From Lachnospiraceae bacterium (GTDB taxonomy: Bacteria; Bacillota; Clostridia; Lachnospirales; Lachnospiraceae): a DNA stretch of 39,655 bases. Position numbers and translations under genes: made by a program. Each line of letters starts with the position of its first letter. Within the stretch, counting starts at the first letter, position 1. A model generated the notes under the pieces. The model did not search any database. It was not told the origin of the DNA and saw only the letters and a program-made list of their open reading frames with translations. The stretch spans positions 1 through 39,655 of the forward strand of contig CAJTDL010000039.1 in NCBI GenBank assembly GCA_910575035.1, written 5' to 3'. Of this stretch, positions 21,960 through 30,099 are shown piece after piece.

Positions 21960-22193
21960 ATGGATAATGGAATACCAGTAATTACAGCAACAGATAAGGA
22001 AATTGTGATAAAGCAGATTCCGGGAGTGGATATTGACACAAAGGCTTTGAATGAAGCGCTACTGACACTTCCGGCAAAGACATATCTTGCGCTGTATCAC
22101 GAAATGCACGTAAAGGTTTATGGATATCCGCCTCTTTCTGTTTATGGCGGATGTTGTGGCACCCTGGGTGATGCGGAGGAAAGTAATGTCTGA
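21960..22193 (+). CDS. Small phage protein (LPAKTYLALYHEM family), paralogue 2
   Basis: 77 residues. PVITATDKEIVIKQIPG, LLTLPAKTYLALYHEMHVKV and a GYPPLSVYGGCCGT tail. Related to the protein at 10023-10244. Its end overlaps the next ATG by 8 bp. Cargo gene between major capsid and connector; function unknown. Confidence 0.5.
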   Translation: MDNGIPVITATDKEIVIKQIPGVDIDTKALNEALLTLPAKTYLALYHEMHVKVYGYPPLSVYGGCCGTLGDAEESNV

Positions 22194-22419
22194 ATATGTG
22201 GCGGTTTATAAATGCCGATTATGTGGAGAGGTGCAAACTGATTCTCTTATTTCAGAAGATGAAGCAAAGAAATGCTTGAAGATGTTTGAGAGAGGGAAAA
22301 TGCGATATCCATCACGCTCTGGAAGAAATGATGTTTATAAGTACAAAGGACATTATTGCTGCAAAGACGGCTCTTTGGGAGTTGCTGATTTTCAGGGATT
22401 TAAGAGAGTGAGTGAATAG
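22186..22419 (+). CDS. Small zinc-ribbon-like protein
   Basis: 77 residues from ATG 22186 (GGAGG upstream). AVYKCRLCGEVQTDSL and YKGHYCCKDGSLGVADF give CxxC and HxCC pairs, one probable zinc site. Common small phage protein; function unknown. Confidence 0.55.
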   Translation: MSEYVAVYKCRLCGEVQTDSLISEDEAKKCLKMFERGKMRYPSRSGRNDVYKYKGHYCCKDGSLGVADFQGFKRVSE

Positions 22420-22422
22420 ACT

Positions 22423-22983
22423 ATGGGATATGTAACCTACGACTACTACAAAAGCATATACGGTGAGGATTCCATGCCGGAAACCGACTTTAATCGTCTG
22501 TCATGGGAGGCTTGCCGGAAAGTGGACACTCTCACGCTGAATAAGCTGAAATTCGCATTTCCCACCAACGAGGACGATATTGAAGCCGTCCGGCGGTGCG
22601 TATGCAAGCTGATTGAGATTGCCGGGCATATTGAAGCGGCAAACAAACGGGTATCAGAGGGGCAGGGGTACATAACGGACGAATCCGGCGCACTCCGGGG
22701 AAAAGTGGTATCTTCTGTTTCCTCCGGCAGCGAATCCATATCGTACACGGCAAAAGCAGAGGGCGGCAGTACCCTGATTGACGCTGTTTTGTCTGACAAG
22801 GCGGCGCAGGAGCGGCTTTACCGTGACACGGTGAGGGAATATCTCTCACTCGTGCCGGATTCCAACGGTGTGAATCTTCTGTATGCCGGAATCCCCTACC
22901 CACGCCGCAATGCCCCGATAAGCAGACCGCCGGAGGATAAGCCAGTGGAGAAGCCGACGGAGCCGGAGGAAATAGGAGGATAA
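22423..22983 (+). CDS. Head-tail connector protein
   Basis: 186 residues. MGYVTYDYYKSIYGEDSMPE, FNRLSWEACRKVDTLTLNKL, EAVRRCVCKLIEIAGHIEAA and YRDTVREYLSL follow the helical pattern of gp6/gp15-like connectors that sit on the portal. C-terminal Pro/Glu-rich tail (PPEDKPVEKPTEPEE). Right position after the major capsid protein. Confidence 0.8.
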   Translation: MGYVTYDYYKSIYGEDSMPETDFNRLSWEACRKVDTLTLNKLKFAFPTNEDDIEAVRRCVCKLIEIAGHIEAANKRVSEGQGYITDESGALRGKVVSSVSSGSESISYTAKAEGGSTLIDAVLSDKAAQERLYRDTVREYLSLVPDSNGVNLLYAGIPYPRRNAPISRPPEDKPVEKPTEPEEIGG

Positions 22984-22987
22984 TATT

Positions 22988-23455
22988 TTGATTGAGATAA
23001 AAAAGAACCCAAACGGTGACACAAGGACAGCACCAAAGGGCATTACCTTTGAGCAGTTCCAAGAAGCCAATGACATGCACATTGATGATGTGAAAGCGGT
23101 CATGTATGAACTGTCAAAGATGGTTGACAATGCCGGAGAAAACCACGACTGCACGAAAAAATCACAAGAAAGAATGTTCTATCGTGATTTTGTGGACACA
23201 CAGGAGAATGGAGCAGATTTTGTAAATGGAGAATGGTATCAGCTTCATGTTAGGGCAGAGCGTCACCACTTATTTTCTAACTGCCCGGCTGATGTGAATT
23301 TGATTGATGTGCTTGAAATGATTGCAGACTGCACTTGTGCAGGACTGGCGAGAAGCGGCGAAATCAGAGATTTGGAAATTGACACCGACATTCTCAATCA
23401 GGCGGTCAAGAATACAGCTGAACTTATTAAAAGCATGGTTACGGTCAAAGGATAA
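22988..23455 (+). CDS. DUF5662-like phage protein
   Basis: 155 residues, TTG start seven bases after AGGAGG. ENHDCTK, HVRAERHHLFSNCPADVNLIDVLEM divided over residues about 85-115, IADCTCAGLARSGEIRDLEI. The His/Asp pattern (HD, HH, D) looks like a metal-binding HD-type helical fold, in line with DUF5662. Frequently found as cargo in Firmicute phages. Activity unknown. It lies just before the disrupted Minor_capsid_1 gene. Confidence 0.55.
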   Translation: MIEIKKNPNGDTRTAPKGITFEQFQEANDMHIDDVKAVMYELSKMVDNAGENHDCTKKSQERMFYRDFVDTQENGADFVNGEWYQLHVRAERHHLFSNCPADVNLIDVLEMIADCTCAGLARSGEIRDLEIDTDILNQAVKNTAELIKSMVTVKG

Positions 23456-23460
23456 CGGAT

Positions 23461-23535
23461 ATGGGAATAGGCTATGTTGACAGCGTGGTTGTCTACAACC
23501 GCTATGTTACTACAAAAGGCACAAAAAAGCCTTGA
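23461..23535 (+). pseudogene. Minor_capsid_1 gene, 5' fragment cut by satellite
   Basis: Starts MGIGYVDSVVVYNRY, the normal N-terminus of Minor_capsid_1 neck proteins, then runs into element sequence and stops after TTKGTKKP. The phage-derived part ends in the 8-bp core at 23497-23504. The 3' part resumes at 36889 in the same frame: 44 nt plus 427 nt gives 471 nt, 156 codons and a stop. Confidence 0.85.
23497..23504 (+). repeat. attL core AACCGCTA
   Basis: Left copy of the 8-bp direct repeat, within codons 13-15 of Minor_capsid_1. Flanks differ on both sides from the right copy, so the shared core is no longer than 8 bp. Confidence 0.8.
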
Positions 23536-23589
23536 AACACTGATAAATAAAGGGTTTTCCAATATTGAAAATGTGCGGAAAATGGCATT

Positions 23590-23611
23590 TTACAACAAAA
23601 TTACAACAATT
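23590..23611 (+). promoter_or_regulatory. Candidate left integrase arm sites
   Basis: Two TTACAACAA words in tandem (the second, TTACAACAATT, at 23601-23611) near attL. The same 11-mer and an inverted copy occur near attR at 36754-36787. Paired words near both ends fit arm-type binding sites for a Tn916-like integrase. Confidence 0.5.
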
Positions 23612-23676
23612 CTTTTAGATATGCGAATAAAAAGCCGGGGAGGGTAGCAGGCTATAAAGTATTTATTGAACTAATA

Positions 23677-24309
23677 TCAGGGGCTGCCATTTCCAGTTTT
23701 TCCCGTCCTATCAGATTCCAACATATAGTTGCGAATGTCCTCATATTCCATGTGCATTTTGTAATCTATATAATTTTCAATGTCTGAAAGCAAAGTATGA
23801 AAATGTTCTGATGAAATCCTTATAATTCTGCCGTCTGGATGCTTTAGTGCTATTGTTGTTTGTTCGGTAGCTGATTCCATTTTTTCAGCTATCAGATTAT
23901 CTAATGCGCCGCCCGATCTGCCGTCAACTTCATTTGAATCTAGGATAATGGTCTTGAATGGTTCGGCGCTTTCCGTGTATTTGTCATGGTGCAAGCTGTA
24001 CCCTTTACAGTCAAGAATTGTGCAAATACTCTTTGTTATGAGTTCCAGGCTGTCCATATTGGAAATAATGCGTTCTGTATCTGTAATAAAATCATCCTCA
24101 CACAATAAGTATTCCATTCTCACATTCAATACATCTGATAAAGCCCTTGCGGTATCGGTGGTTAATTTGCACTTTCCCTTTACTATGTTGGAGATATGTT
24201 GTTCTGTAAAGTGTGCAGCAGCGGCAACGTCCTTTTGCTTCATGTTCTTTTCTTCTATACATTTTCTTAATCTTTCCCCACAAATTATGTTTAATTCTTC
24301 CTGATTCAT
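23677..24309 (-). CDS. XRE-family repressor of the satellite
   Basis: 210 residues. N-terminal helix-turn-helix (MKQKDVAAAAHFTEQHISNI then VKGKCKLTTDTARALSDVLNV). The C-terminal 130 residues (LIAEKMESATEQTTIALKHP and others) are unrecognised and may sense an inducer. No Ser-Lys LexA-type peptidase motif seen. Transcribed away from the excisionase-like gene, the position of CI/Stl master repressors. The 141-bp divergent gap contains TCTTAA..TTTAAGA, a candidate operator. Likely keeps the element silent. Confidence 0.7.
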   Translation of the reverse strand: MNQEELNIICGERLRKCIEEKNMKQKDVAAAAHFTEQHISNIVKGKCKLTTDTARALSDVLNVRMEYLLCEDDFITDTERIISNMDSLELITKSICTILDCKGYSLHHDKYTESAEPFKTIILDSNEVDGRSGGALDNLIAEKMESATEQTTIALKHPDGRIIRISSEHFHTLLSDIENYIDYKMHMEYEDIRNYMLESDRTGKTGNGSP

Positions 24310-24450
24310 GCCTTATATTCTCCCTTAAAATGAATGTAAAAATACTTAATCAGTTGTTTTACTGTTCTTAATAATTGGTTTAAGATTATATTAGCACCAA
24401 CGAGGACAAAAGGCAACATAAACATAAAAATTTTATAGGAGTGTGACAAA

Positions 24451-24663
24451 ATGAGAAAAACAAACGCAGAGAGTTTTGACGTTGCAGTTTTAGAAAAGCG
24501 TATAGCAGTATCTGACAAGGAACTTGCTTTCATGCTTGGTGTCGGTCTGCCAACGGCAAGGAAGATAGCAGAGGATGCAAGCGCAGTATGCCGGATAGGA
24601 AACCGCAAAGTAAATAAAGTTGATAAGATTCGGCGGTACATGGATGCGATAGCAGGAGAATAA
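24451..24663 (+). CDS. Excisionase-like HTH protein
   Basis: 70 residues. VSDKELAFMLGVGLPTARKI and RIGNRKVNKVDKIRRYMDAI match the HTH_17/Tn916 Xis-like pattern (winged helix with a basic wing). Behind TAGGAGTGTG. First gene of the rightward operon facing the repressor; it probably directs excision and may regulate the operon. Confidence 0.65.
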   Translation: MRKTNAESFDVAVLEKRIAVSDKELAFMLGVGLPTARKIAEDASAVCRIGNRKVNKVDKIRRYMDAIAGE

Positions 24664-24713
24664 AGCATCATGGAAAGCATTATGAAATCTATTGACGGAA
24701 CGGGGGCGAAACA

Positions 24714-26912
24714 GTGACCTATGATGAAGTATTAACACATTTTCAAGTGAAAAAAAGGCAGCAGGACAAGGCACAGTGTAAATGTCCGGCGCATGATGAT
24801 AGGCAGGCTTCCCTTACTGTCACAAATGGGCGTGATTCCGTCCTTATACACTGTCATGCAGGATGCGACATTGATAATGTGCTATCGGCAGCAGGATTGA
24901 AAAAGTCAGATTTATTCTATCAGGAAAAGCGGACTGGCAGCAATTGGCAAGCCTATATTGAGAGCCGGGAGAAAAAGCGGATTGAAGCGGTTTATAACTA
25001 CGTTTCCAGTAACGGCGGCTATCTTTTTACCAAAGTGCGGATGCAAGGAAAGAAAATGATATATGGCACGTTGGCAAATGAGCGGTTCACTTACGGATTG
25101 GGAGGGCGCACACGGAAAGAGTTATGCGCTGTCTATGCGCCTGACGGCGTACAAGCCATAAATAAGGCAGTTTCAGAGGGCAAGCCTATATTTATCCCGG
25201 AGGGCGAAAAAGACGCTGATACACTGTCAAAACAAGGCTATACGGCGTTTTCCTATGGGGGCGTAAATGATTGGTCGGCAGATATGGCGCAGCTTTGCAA
25301 AGGGGCGGTTGTCTATGTACTGGCTGACAATGACGAACCGGGGCGGCGTGTCGCAAATACTATTCAGAGTGATCTGCAGGGCATAGCGGAAAGTGCAAAA
25401 GTAATAGTACCAGTGCCGGACATTCCCAAAGCTGATATATCAGATTATTTTGCAGCCGGACACAGCAAGGCGGATTTTGAGAGCCTTTTACAGCAGGACA
25501 GAGCCGTTACAGAAAAAAAGGCAGAGGGAAACACGCCGGACTTGTCACAGTTTCATCTTGTGAATGATAAGGGCATAGCAACGGGCGTATTTGATGAAGC
25601 TATCTTTAAATACATAAAAGGGCAGCAGGATTTATTTGTGTGCGGCGGTACGGTCTATATTTATGACGGCGGCTATTTTAAGGCAGACATAAGCGGCGCA
25701 AGGCTGAAAACAATGATTAGCAAGCTGATATATCCACAGTTCATTAAAAGTACCACACTGAAAAGGATATATGACCGTTTCCTTTGTGATATATCCCTGG
25801 AAGTATCTTTCGAGGAATTGAACCACTATCCGGCACACTGGATATGTTTTGAAAATGGGATGTACGATTGCAAAGAAAAACGCCTGCTGCCACACAGCCC
25901 AAAATATAAAGCCATCAATCAGATACCCCATGAGTACAAGCCGGATGCGGTATATCAGGGAAAGCGCACAGAGGAATTTTTAAGTTTTATCTGCCCGGAG
26001 CCGGACAACCGGGAAATGGCTTTACAGTTCGCAGGATATACTCATACAAAGGATGTGGGGCAGCAGAAATTTCTTGTCCTGCTTGGAGAGGGCGGCAGCG
26101 GAAAAAGCACATTTATAAGGCTGATAGAAGCATCCGTTGGGAGCCGGAATCTGTCAAATATAGGGCTGAATGAATTACAACAGCGGTTCGCCAGTTTTGG
26201 GCTTATGGGTAAGCTGATGAACAGTTGCGCCGATTTGGAAATATCCGCACTGGAGGACACGGCAGTTATTAAAAAGGTATTGGGGGAGGACACATTGCGA
26301 GCGGAGCAAAAGGGGCGTGATGCAATTTCTTTCAAGTCTTATGCAAAGCTGATTTTCTCCACAAATGAATTGCCGCTTGTGAAGAATGAAAAGACCAATG
26401 GATTTTATAGGCGGCTTTTGGTTCTTACCATGAACAGAGTGCCGGACAATAAAAACCCTAATTTGATGGATGAACTTATGCAGGAGATTGATTATTTCAC
26501 TCAATTATGTGTCCGGGCGGTAGAACGGATGTATGAGCATGAAATTATTGTAACTTCTGCTGATTCGGAAAAGGCCGTGGCGCAGTTGCGGTGTGACAGT
26601 GATACAGTGCAGGCGTTCTTGATGGAGGAATGTTCGCCGGATGATGGCAGCAGGATTGAACGGACAAAGCTTTTTGATAGGTATGCAAAGTATTGTGAAA
26701 GTGCTGAACGGCAGAGCCTGACAAGAAATAATTTTTACAAGAGTTTGCGGCTAAAGGGATATAAGGAACTAAAGACGAATGGTATTTATATTTTCAAGGG
26801 CATTTCTGAAAAAAAAGAGGGTGCAGAGCTGCCCCAACAGCCCCTAAAAACTACCCCAGACGGATTTATTGAAATCCCGGAGGGCTATCAGGAGGAATTG
26901 CCTTTTGACTGA
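24714..26912 (+). CDS. Primase-helicase (CHC2 zinc finger, TOPRIM, D5/SF3 helicase)
   Basis: 732 residues, GTG start. Zinc domain: CKCPAHDDR (C24, H27) and HCHAGC (C47, C51). TOPRIM: PEGEKDADTL (E163) and VLADNDEPGRR (D205, D207). A D5_N-type region follows (HWICFENGMYDCKEKRLLPH). SF3 helicase: Walker A GEGGSGKST near 458-466 and FSTNELP near 547-553. C-terminal winged-helix-like end. It can make primers and unwind the origin, letting the element replicate itself after excision, as Pri/Rep proteins of satellites do. Intact. Confidence 0.88.
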   Translation: MTYDEVLTHFQVKKRQQDKAQCKCPAHDDRQASLTVTNGRDSVLIHCHAGCDIDNVLSAAGLKKSDLFYQEKRTGSNWQAYIESREKKRIEAVYNYVSSNGGYLFTKVRMQGKKMIYGTLANERFTYGLGGRTRKELCAVYAPDGVQAINKAVSEGKPIFIPEGEKDADTLSKQGYTAFSYGGVNDWSADMAQLCKGAVVYVLADNDEPGRRVANTIQSDLQGIAESAKVIVPVPDIPKADISDYFAAGHSKADFESLLQQDRAVTEKKAEGNTPDLSQFHLVNDKGIATGVFDEAIFKYIKGQQDLFVCGGTVYIYDGGYFKADISGARLKTMISKLIYPQFIKSTTLKRIYDRFLCDISLEVSFEELNHYPAHWICFENGMYDCKEKRLLPHSPKYKAINQIPHEYKPDAVYQGKRTEEFLSFICPEPDNREMALQFAGYTHTKDVGQQKFLVLLGEGGSGKSTFIRLIEASVGSRNLSNIGLNELQQRFASFGLMGKLMNSCADLEISALEDTAVIKKVLGEDTLRAEQKGRDAISFKSYAKLIFSTNELPLVKNEKTNGFYRRLLVLTMNRVPDNKNPNLMDELMQEIDYFTQLCVRAVERMYEHEIIVTSADSEKAVAQLRCDSDTVQAFLMEECSPDDGSRIERTKLFDRYAKYCESAERQSLTRNNFYKSLRLKGYKELKTNGIYIFKGISEKKEGAELPQQPLKTTPDGFIEIPEGYQEELPFD

Positions 26913-26924
26913 TAGGGGTATTTT

Positions 26925-27111
26925 AGGGCAAAAGGGCAAGTGTGGGGCAGTTGGATTTTGTGGAATTGCCCCACGGAAAGCCTTGTATTTACTGTATTTA
27001 GGGTAAAAGGGTAATTTTTTAAGAGAAATATAAAAGATTTAAAAATGTATGTGATACGGGTATTTTATGTATATAAAAGAAAACAGCGAAAAAAATCTGC
27101 CCTTTTGCCCT
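26925..27111. repeat. Iteron-like AGGGYAAAAGGGYAA words, candidate origin
   Basis: AGGGCAAAAGGGCAA at 26925-26939, AGGGTAAAAGGGTAA at 27000-27014 and the reverse complement (TGCCCTTTTGCCCT) at 27098-27111. A 17-bp-loop inverted repeat GTGGGGCA/TGCCCCAC lies at 26942-26974, and AT-rich sequence surrounds 27015-27090. Location directly after the primase-helicase gene is where satellite origins are usually found. No gene in this 269-bp gap. Confidence 0.5.
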
Positions 27112-27181
27112 TTTTGGATTTGGTAACGGATTTTAATAAAAATATCAGTGGCACTTTTGATGTGCCGGAAAGGGTGTTGCT

Positions 27182-27703
27182 ATGAAAGAGTGCGTAAAAG
27201 AAGTATGGATAAAATTTGGCAGTCAATCGGAGTATTCCGAGAATGAGGAAAAATTGTTTGCGCTTTTGGATGAAAAGCCGGGAGATTCCATTGTAAAAGT
27301 GTATGATGCGAGTACCAAAGGCTGCAAGGAATTGAGAAGCCGCAGTTTTGATGAAACGCATATTTCCATTCTGACGGATGCTTTTGGAAAGGACAATGTA
27401 AAGTTTCAGGAAAGAAAAGTGAAGGCAGAACGGAATAGACAATGCACAAAGCCAATTATCCGGCAGATTATACCATGTAACCATGATATGTATGCAGTGG
27501 TAAAGGATTCGGACGGCGGCGAGTACAAATATAAAGTGCTGTTATATGCGTTGTGTAATGATGGGGAAGTGTACCCTTTATTCTATGATGATTGGTATGG
27601 TGTTTGTCTTTCTTCTGATGCGCTTTTCTGTGCGGATAGATACGAATTAGAGGGCGGCGAGATTTATTCGCCGGAGGGAGGAAAGCCAGATGAACAGAGA
27701 TAA
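27182..27703 (+). CDS. Hypothetical protein, PolIII-like OB segment
   Basis: 173 residues. The first 80 (VWIKFGSQSEYSENEEKLFA, EKPGDSIVKVYDASTKG, AFGKDNVKFQ) resemble the C-terminal OB-like domain of DNA polymerase III alpha found alone on mobile elements. The rest (YAVVKDSDGGEYKYKVLLYA) is beta-rich. Possibly a single-strand DNA binding accessory protein. Overlaps the next start by 14 bp. Confidence 0.45.
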   Translation: MKECVKEVWIKFGSQSEYSENEEKLFALLDEKPGDSIVKVYDASTKGCKELRSRSFDETHISILTDAFGKDNVKFQERKVKAERNRQCTKPIIRQIIPCNHDMYAVVKDSDGGEYKYKVLLYALCNDGEVYPLFYDDWYGVCLSSDALFCADRYELEGGEIYSPEGGKPDEQR

Positions 27704-27944
27704 AGCTATCAGTTTGACGGATGCGCCGGGGCTGCCTGCTGCCGTCACAGCATTTTATGACCGATACCGGGAGCGGATCACTGGCATTGAAAGTGTGGAG
27801 CAGAGGAACAATATTCTTTCTGAAATGCAGCAGGATTTTGAAAGAGAGGTAAGGCAGGAGCCGCAGAACCGGGATAAGCTGTCGGAGGTTTACCAGTTGC
27901 TAAAGCGGAAATGTTGGGAGGTTGGCTTATTTGGTAACGGATGA
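27690..27944 (+). CDS. Hypothetical small helical protein
   Basis: 84 residues; start inside the preceding gene behind GGAGGAAAG. Helical: FYDRYRERITGIESVEQRNN, LSEMQQDFEREVRQE, DKLSEVYQLLKRKCWEVGLF. Part of a tightly overlapping operon. No function recognised. Confidence 0.5.
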   Translation: MNRDKAISLTDAPGLPAAVTAFYDRYRERITGIESVEQRNNILSEMQQDFEREVRQEPQNRDKLSEVYQLLKRKCWEVGLFGNG

Positions 27945-28164
27945 AGAATTGAGAAAAGTCTATGGAATGTTTACGGACGCATGGAAATTTTACAAGAAAT
28001 ATGCGGATGTGCAGCAGTCGGATGAATATTGGGAATCCGTGGTTGATGAATCCGGGCAGATAGCAAAGAAGTATGATAATGCGAAACTGGCGATTGCCTT
28101 ATTACTGGCGGCTATTGATGAACTGGAAAGGAAAAGCAAGGAAATGCCACAAAATGCAACATAA
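27931..28164 (+). CDS. Hypothetical small helical protein
   Basis: 77 residues. TTG 27931 is preferred to TTG 27922 because GGGAGG ends at 27921. LVTDEELRKVYGMFTDAWKF, YWESVVDESGQIAKKYDNAK and a final LAAIDELERKSKEM. Similar acidic helical proteins accompany primase genes in Firmicute elements. Role unknown. Confidence 0.5.
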   Translation: MVTDEELRKVYGMFTDAWKFYKKYADVQQSDEYWESVVDESGQIAKKYDNAKLAIALLLAAIDELERKSKEMPQNAT

Positions 28165-28178
28165 AAAGAGCCTGCCTA

Positions 28179-28223
28179 AGCAAGCCCCCGAACCTGATTA
28201 AATTATAAAAGGAGTGGCTTGCT
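28179..28223 (+). promoter_or_regulatory. Hairpin enclosing a ribosome binding site
   Basis: AGCAAGCC (28179-28186) and GGCTTGCT (28216-28223) are perfect complements, separated by 29 nt that include AAAGGAGT, and the right arm touches ATG 28224. Folding would hide the ribosome binding site. Confidence 0.4.
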
Positions 28224-28559
28224 ATGTCAAAGGGTAAACGCAAGAATGGTACAAACACAATGCAACGCCGGAGTTATGCGGAGTACGGCATTGAGCGGCA
28301 GCGGCTTGAAGAATTACAAAGCGGATGCAGAACCGGGATATATCCCCCTGAAATCCTGAAAGCGGCATGCAGAGGGCTTGAAGCTATTTCGCCGTGGATT
28401 CTGCTATCTGTCAGACAGGGCAAGTCTTTTGACACCCTGGCGGTGCGGTGGGAACTGGGGGAGATAGAAAAGCCGCCATTTTGCAGGACTGATTTTTATT
28501 CTTGCAGGCGGCGGTTTTTCGCTAATCTGGATAAGGAACTGAAAGAAAGGGGCGCATAG
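28224..28559 (+). CDS. Satellite relative of the phage RTDFYG..RRYFF protein
   Basis: 111 residues. YAEYGIERQRLEELQSG, ISPWILLSVRQGKSFDTLAV, RWELGEIEKPPFCRTDFYSC then RRRFFANLDKEL. Shares with the phage protein at 1817-2269 the blocks ILLSV..(N/G)KS(F/Y)D.L.V(R/K)WEL.E.E..P.CRTDFY..RR.FF. It lacks the Cys-rich N-terminus. The family is present in both phage and satellite, suggesting a shared regulatory or assembly step. Function unknown. Confidence 0.55.
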   Translation: MSKGKRKNGTNTMQRRSYAEYGIERQRLEELQSGCRTGIYPPEILKAACRGLEAISPWILLSVRQGKSFDTLAVRWELGEIEKPPFCRTDFYSCRRRFFANLDKELKERGA

Positions 28560-28560
28560 C

Positions 28561-29091
28561 GTGAAGTCATACAAATTTGATATTGAGAGCATAAAGAAAT
28601 TGACAAAACAAATGGTTGTTCTGATTGATACGAGGGAAAAGCGGAACGAACACATATTGTCATATTTCGAGAAGCAAGGGATTACATACCGAAAAGAAAA
28701 ACTGGATTTTGGGGATTATACTTTTCTGCTGCCCTCTGCCGCAACCGGGCAGGGAGATATATATTTCCATGATTCGATTGTGATTGAACGAAAAGCCAGT
28801 TTAGAAGAATTATCCGGCAATTTGGCACAGAAACGGCAGCAGTTTGAAGCGGAATTTTTGAAAGCCAGGAACGCCGGAGCGAAAATATATTTGATGGTTG
28901 AGGATATGGGCGGCTATTCCTCTATCATTTCCCACAAGTATAATACACAGCTTACGCCCCTTTCTTTTATGTCAAGCCTGAAAACGTGGGAGAGCCGTTT
29001 CGGATGCAATGTGCAGTTCATAGATAGCCAGTACAGCGGATATTTCATATACAGCACATTTTCCTATTTCTGCCGGGAGGTATTGAAATAG
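28561..29091 (+). CDS. ERCC4/XPF-type nuclease
   Basis: 176 residues, GTG start one base after the upstream stop. VVLIDTREKRNEHIL, KLDFGDYTFLL and IVIERKASLEEL give the GD-x(n)-ERK active site of ERCC4-domain nucleases, structure-specific enzymes that cut branched DNA. C-terminal MVEDMGGYSSIISHKYN and SFMSSLKTW are conserved in phage members. Probably resolves replication or recombination intermediates of the element. Confidence 0.85.
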   Translation: MKSYKFDIESIKKLTKQMVVLIDTREKRNEHILSYFEKQGITYRKEKLDFGDYTFLLPSAATGQGDIYFHDSIVIERKASLEELSGNLAQKRQQFEAEFLKARNAGAKIYLMVEDMGGYSSIISHKYNTQLTPLSFMSSLKTWESRFGCNVQFIDSQYSGYFIYSTFSYFCREVLK

Positions 29092-29218
29092 CCAGTGGCA
29101 GTAGGCCGCATTTGAAAAGAGGGTGCATCTATTCAGCGGCAGGGGCGCAGCGGAATTATCGGCAGGGGATATGTGGTTATTGTGTAACGTGGCGCAGTAA
29201 CTACGGAAAGGAAATATT

Positions 29219-30055
29219 ATGTTTTGTGTTATTCAGGAAGTGGAAGTAAAGACAGTTCCGGCAGGAGAGCCAAAGGGCTTTGTAGTGGATGAAACAAAGA
29301 TTACATGGGATGGGGAAGGATATACCAAATACAGCTATCATTATGCCAGTGAACGGTTTGAACGCCCTATCAGGAAATCATACCGCATAAGCGTACATGA
29401 GAGTTACCGGGAGAATGGGAAAGTCAAGAAGAAACAGACCGTAATTTGTACAGTCGGGTATTATGATATTGTGGACTGGGGCGGTTGGATTGGAGATTTT
29501 ATCACTGGGGGGCTGAAAGCGAAAGCGGATATACTGGGGCTTACAGAAGATGCGCTTTATGAATTGATTTATGGGAAATGGCAGCCTATTGTTGACCGGG
29601 TACTTGCAGAGTTTCAGCAGACAGAGGAATACAAGAGAAAAGAGGAAAATCGGCGCATACTTAACGAGCATAATCAGCGTGTGGATGCGTTCCGGGAAAA
29701 ATACGGCGTGGATGGCGAATATTATAGCCGCTGCTATGATGTGTTCGGCAAATTGCGCAATCCTGAATACCTGAAAAAGATTAAGGCAGATTTTAAGGCA
29801 AGAAAAGAATATGAGCGCAGGAGCCGGGAGCAGTACCGTAGTTATTATGAGAATTTCCGTAGTAACTACGGAGGATATAGTGGCGGTAGTTATTGCGGTA
29901 CTGCTGCCAGTAACTACAATGAAGCTGACAAGGCCATGCTGAAAAAGTTTTACCGCACATTATCAAAGGCATTTCACCCGGACAGCAACCCGGATAAAGA
30001 CACAAGCGAGGAAATGAAGATGCTGAACCGCCTGAAAAGCGATTTGGGAGTATAG
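29219..30055 (+). CDS. Satellite protein with C-terminal J-domain-like HPD segment
   Basis: 278 residues. N-terminal half is beta-rich (FCVIQEVEVKTVPAGEPKGF, YRISVHESYRENGKVKKKQT). Residues about 130-210 are a charged helix. A repetitive Tyr/Ser/Gly linker (YRSYYENFRSNYGGYSGGS) leads to MLKKFYRTLSKAFHPDSNPD, which carries the HPD signature of J-domains followed by a final helix (EEMKMLNRLKSDL). J-domains recruit DnaK/Hsp70, a host factor used in phage replication. The domain is short and degenerate, so the call is tentative. Confidence 0.55.
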   Translation: MFCVIQEVEVKTVPAGEPKGFVVDETKITWDGEGYTKYSYHYASERFERPIRKSYRISVHESYRENGKVKKKQTVICTVGYYDIVDWGGWIGDFITGGLKAKADILGLTEDALYELIYGKWQPIVDRVLAEFQQTEEYKRKEENRRILNEHNQRVDAFREKYGVDGEYYSRCYDVFGKLRNPEYLKKIKADFKARKEYERRSREQYRSYYENFRSNYGGYSGGSYCGTAASNYNEADKAMLKKFYRTLSKAFHPDSNPDKDTSEEMKMLNRLKSDLGV

Positions 30056-30099
30056 GTTTTTGTAACGGTTTTTCCCTGATTTTTCAGCAAAAGGCAGCA

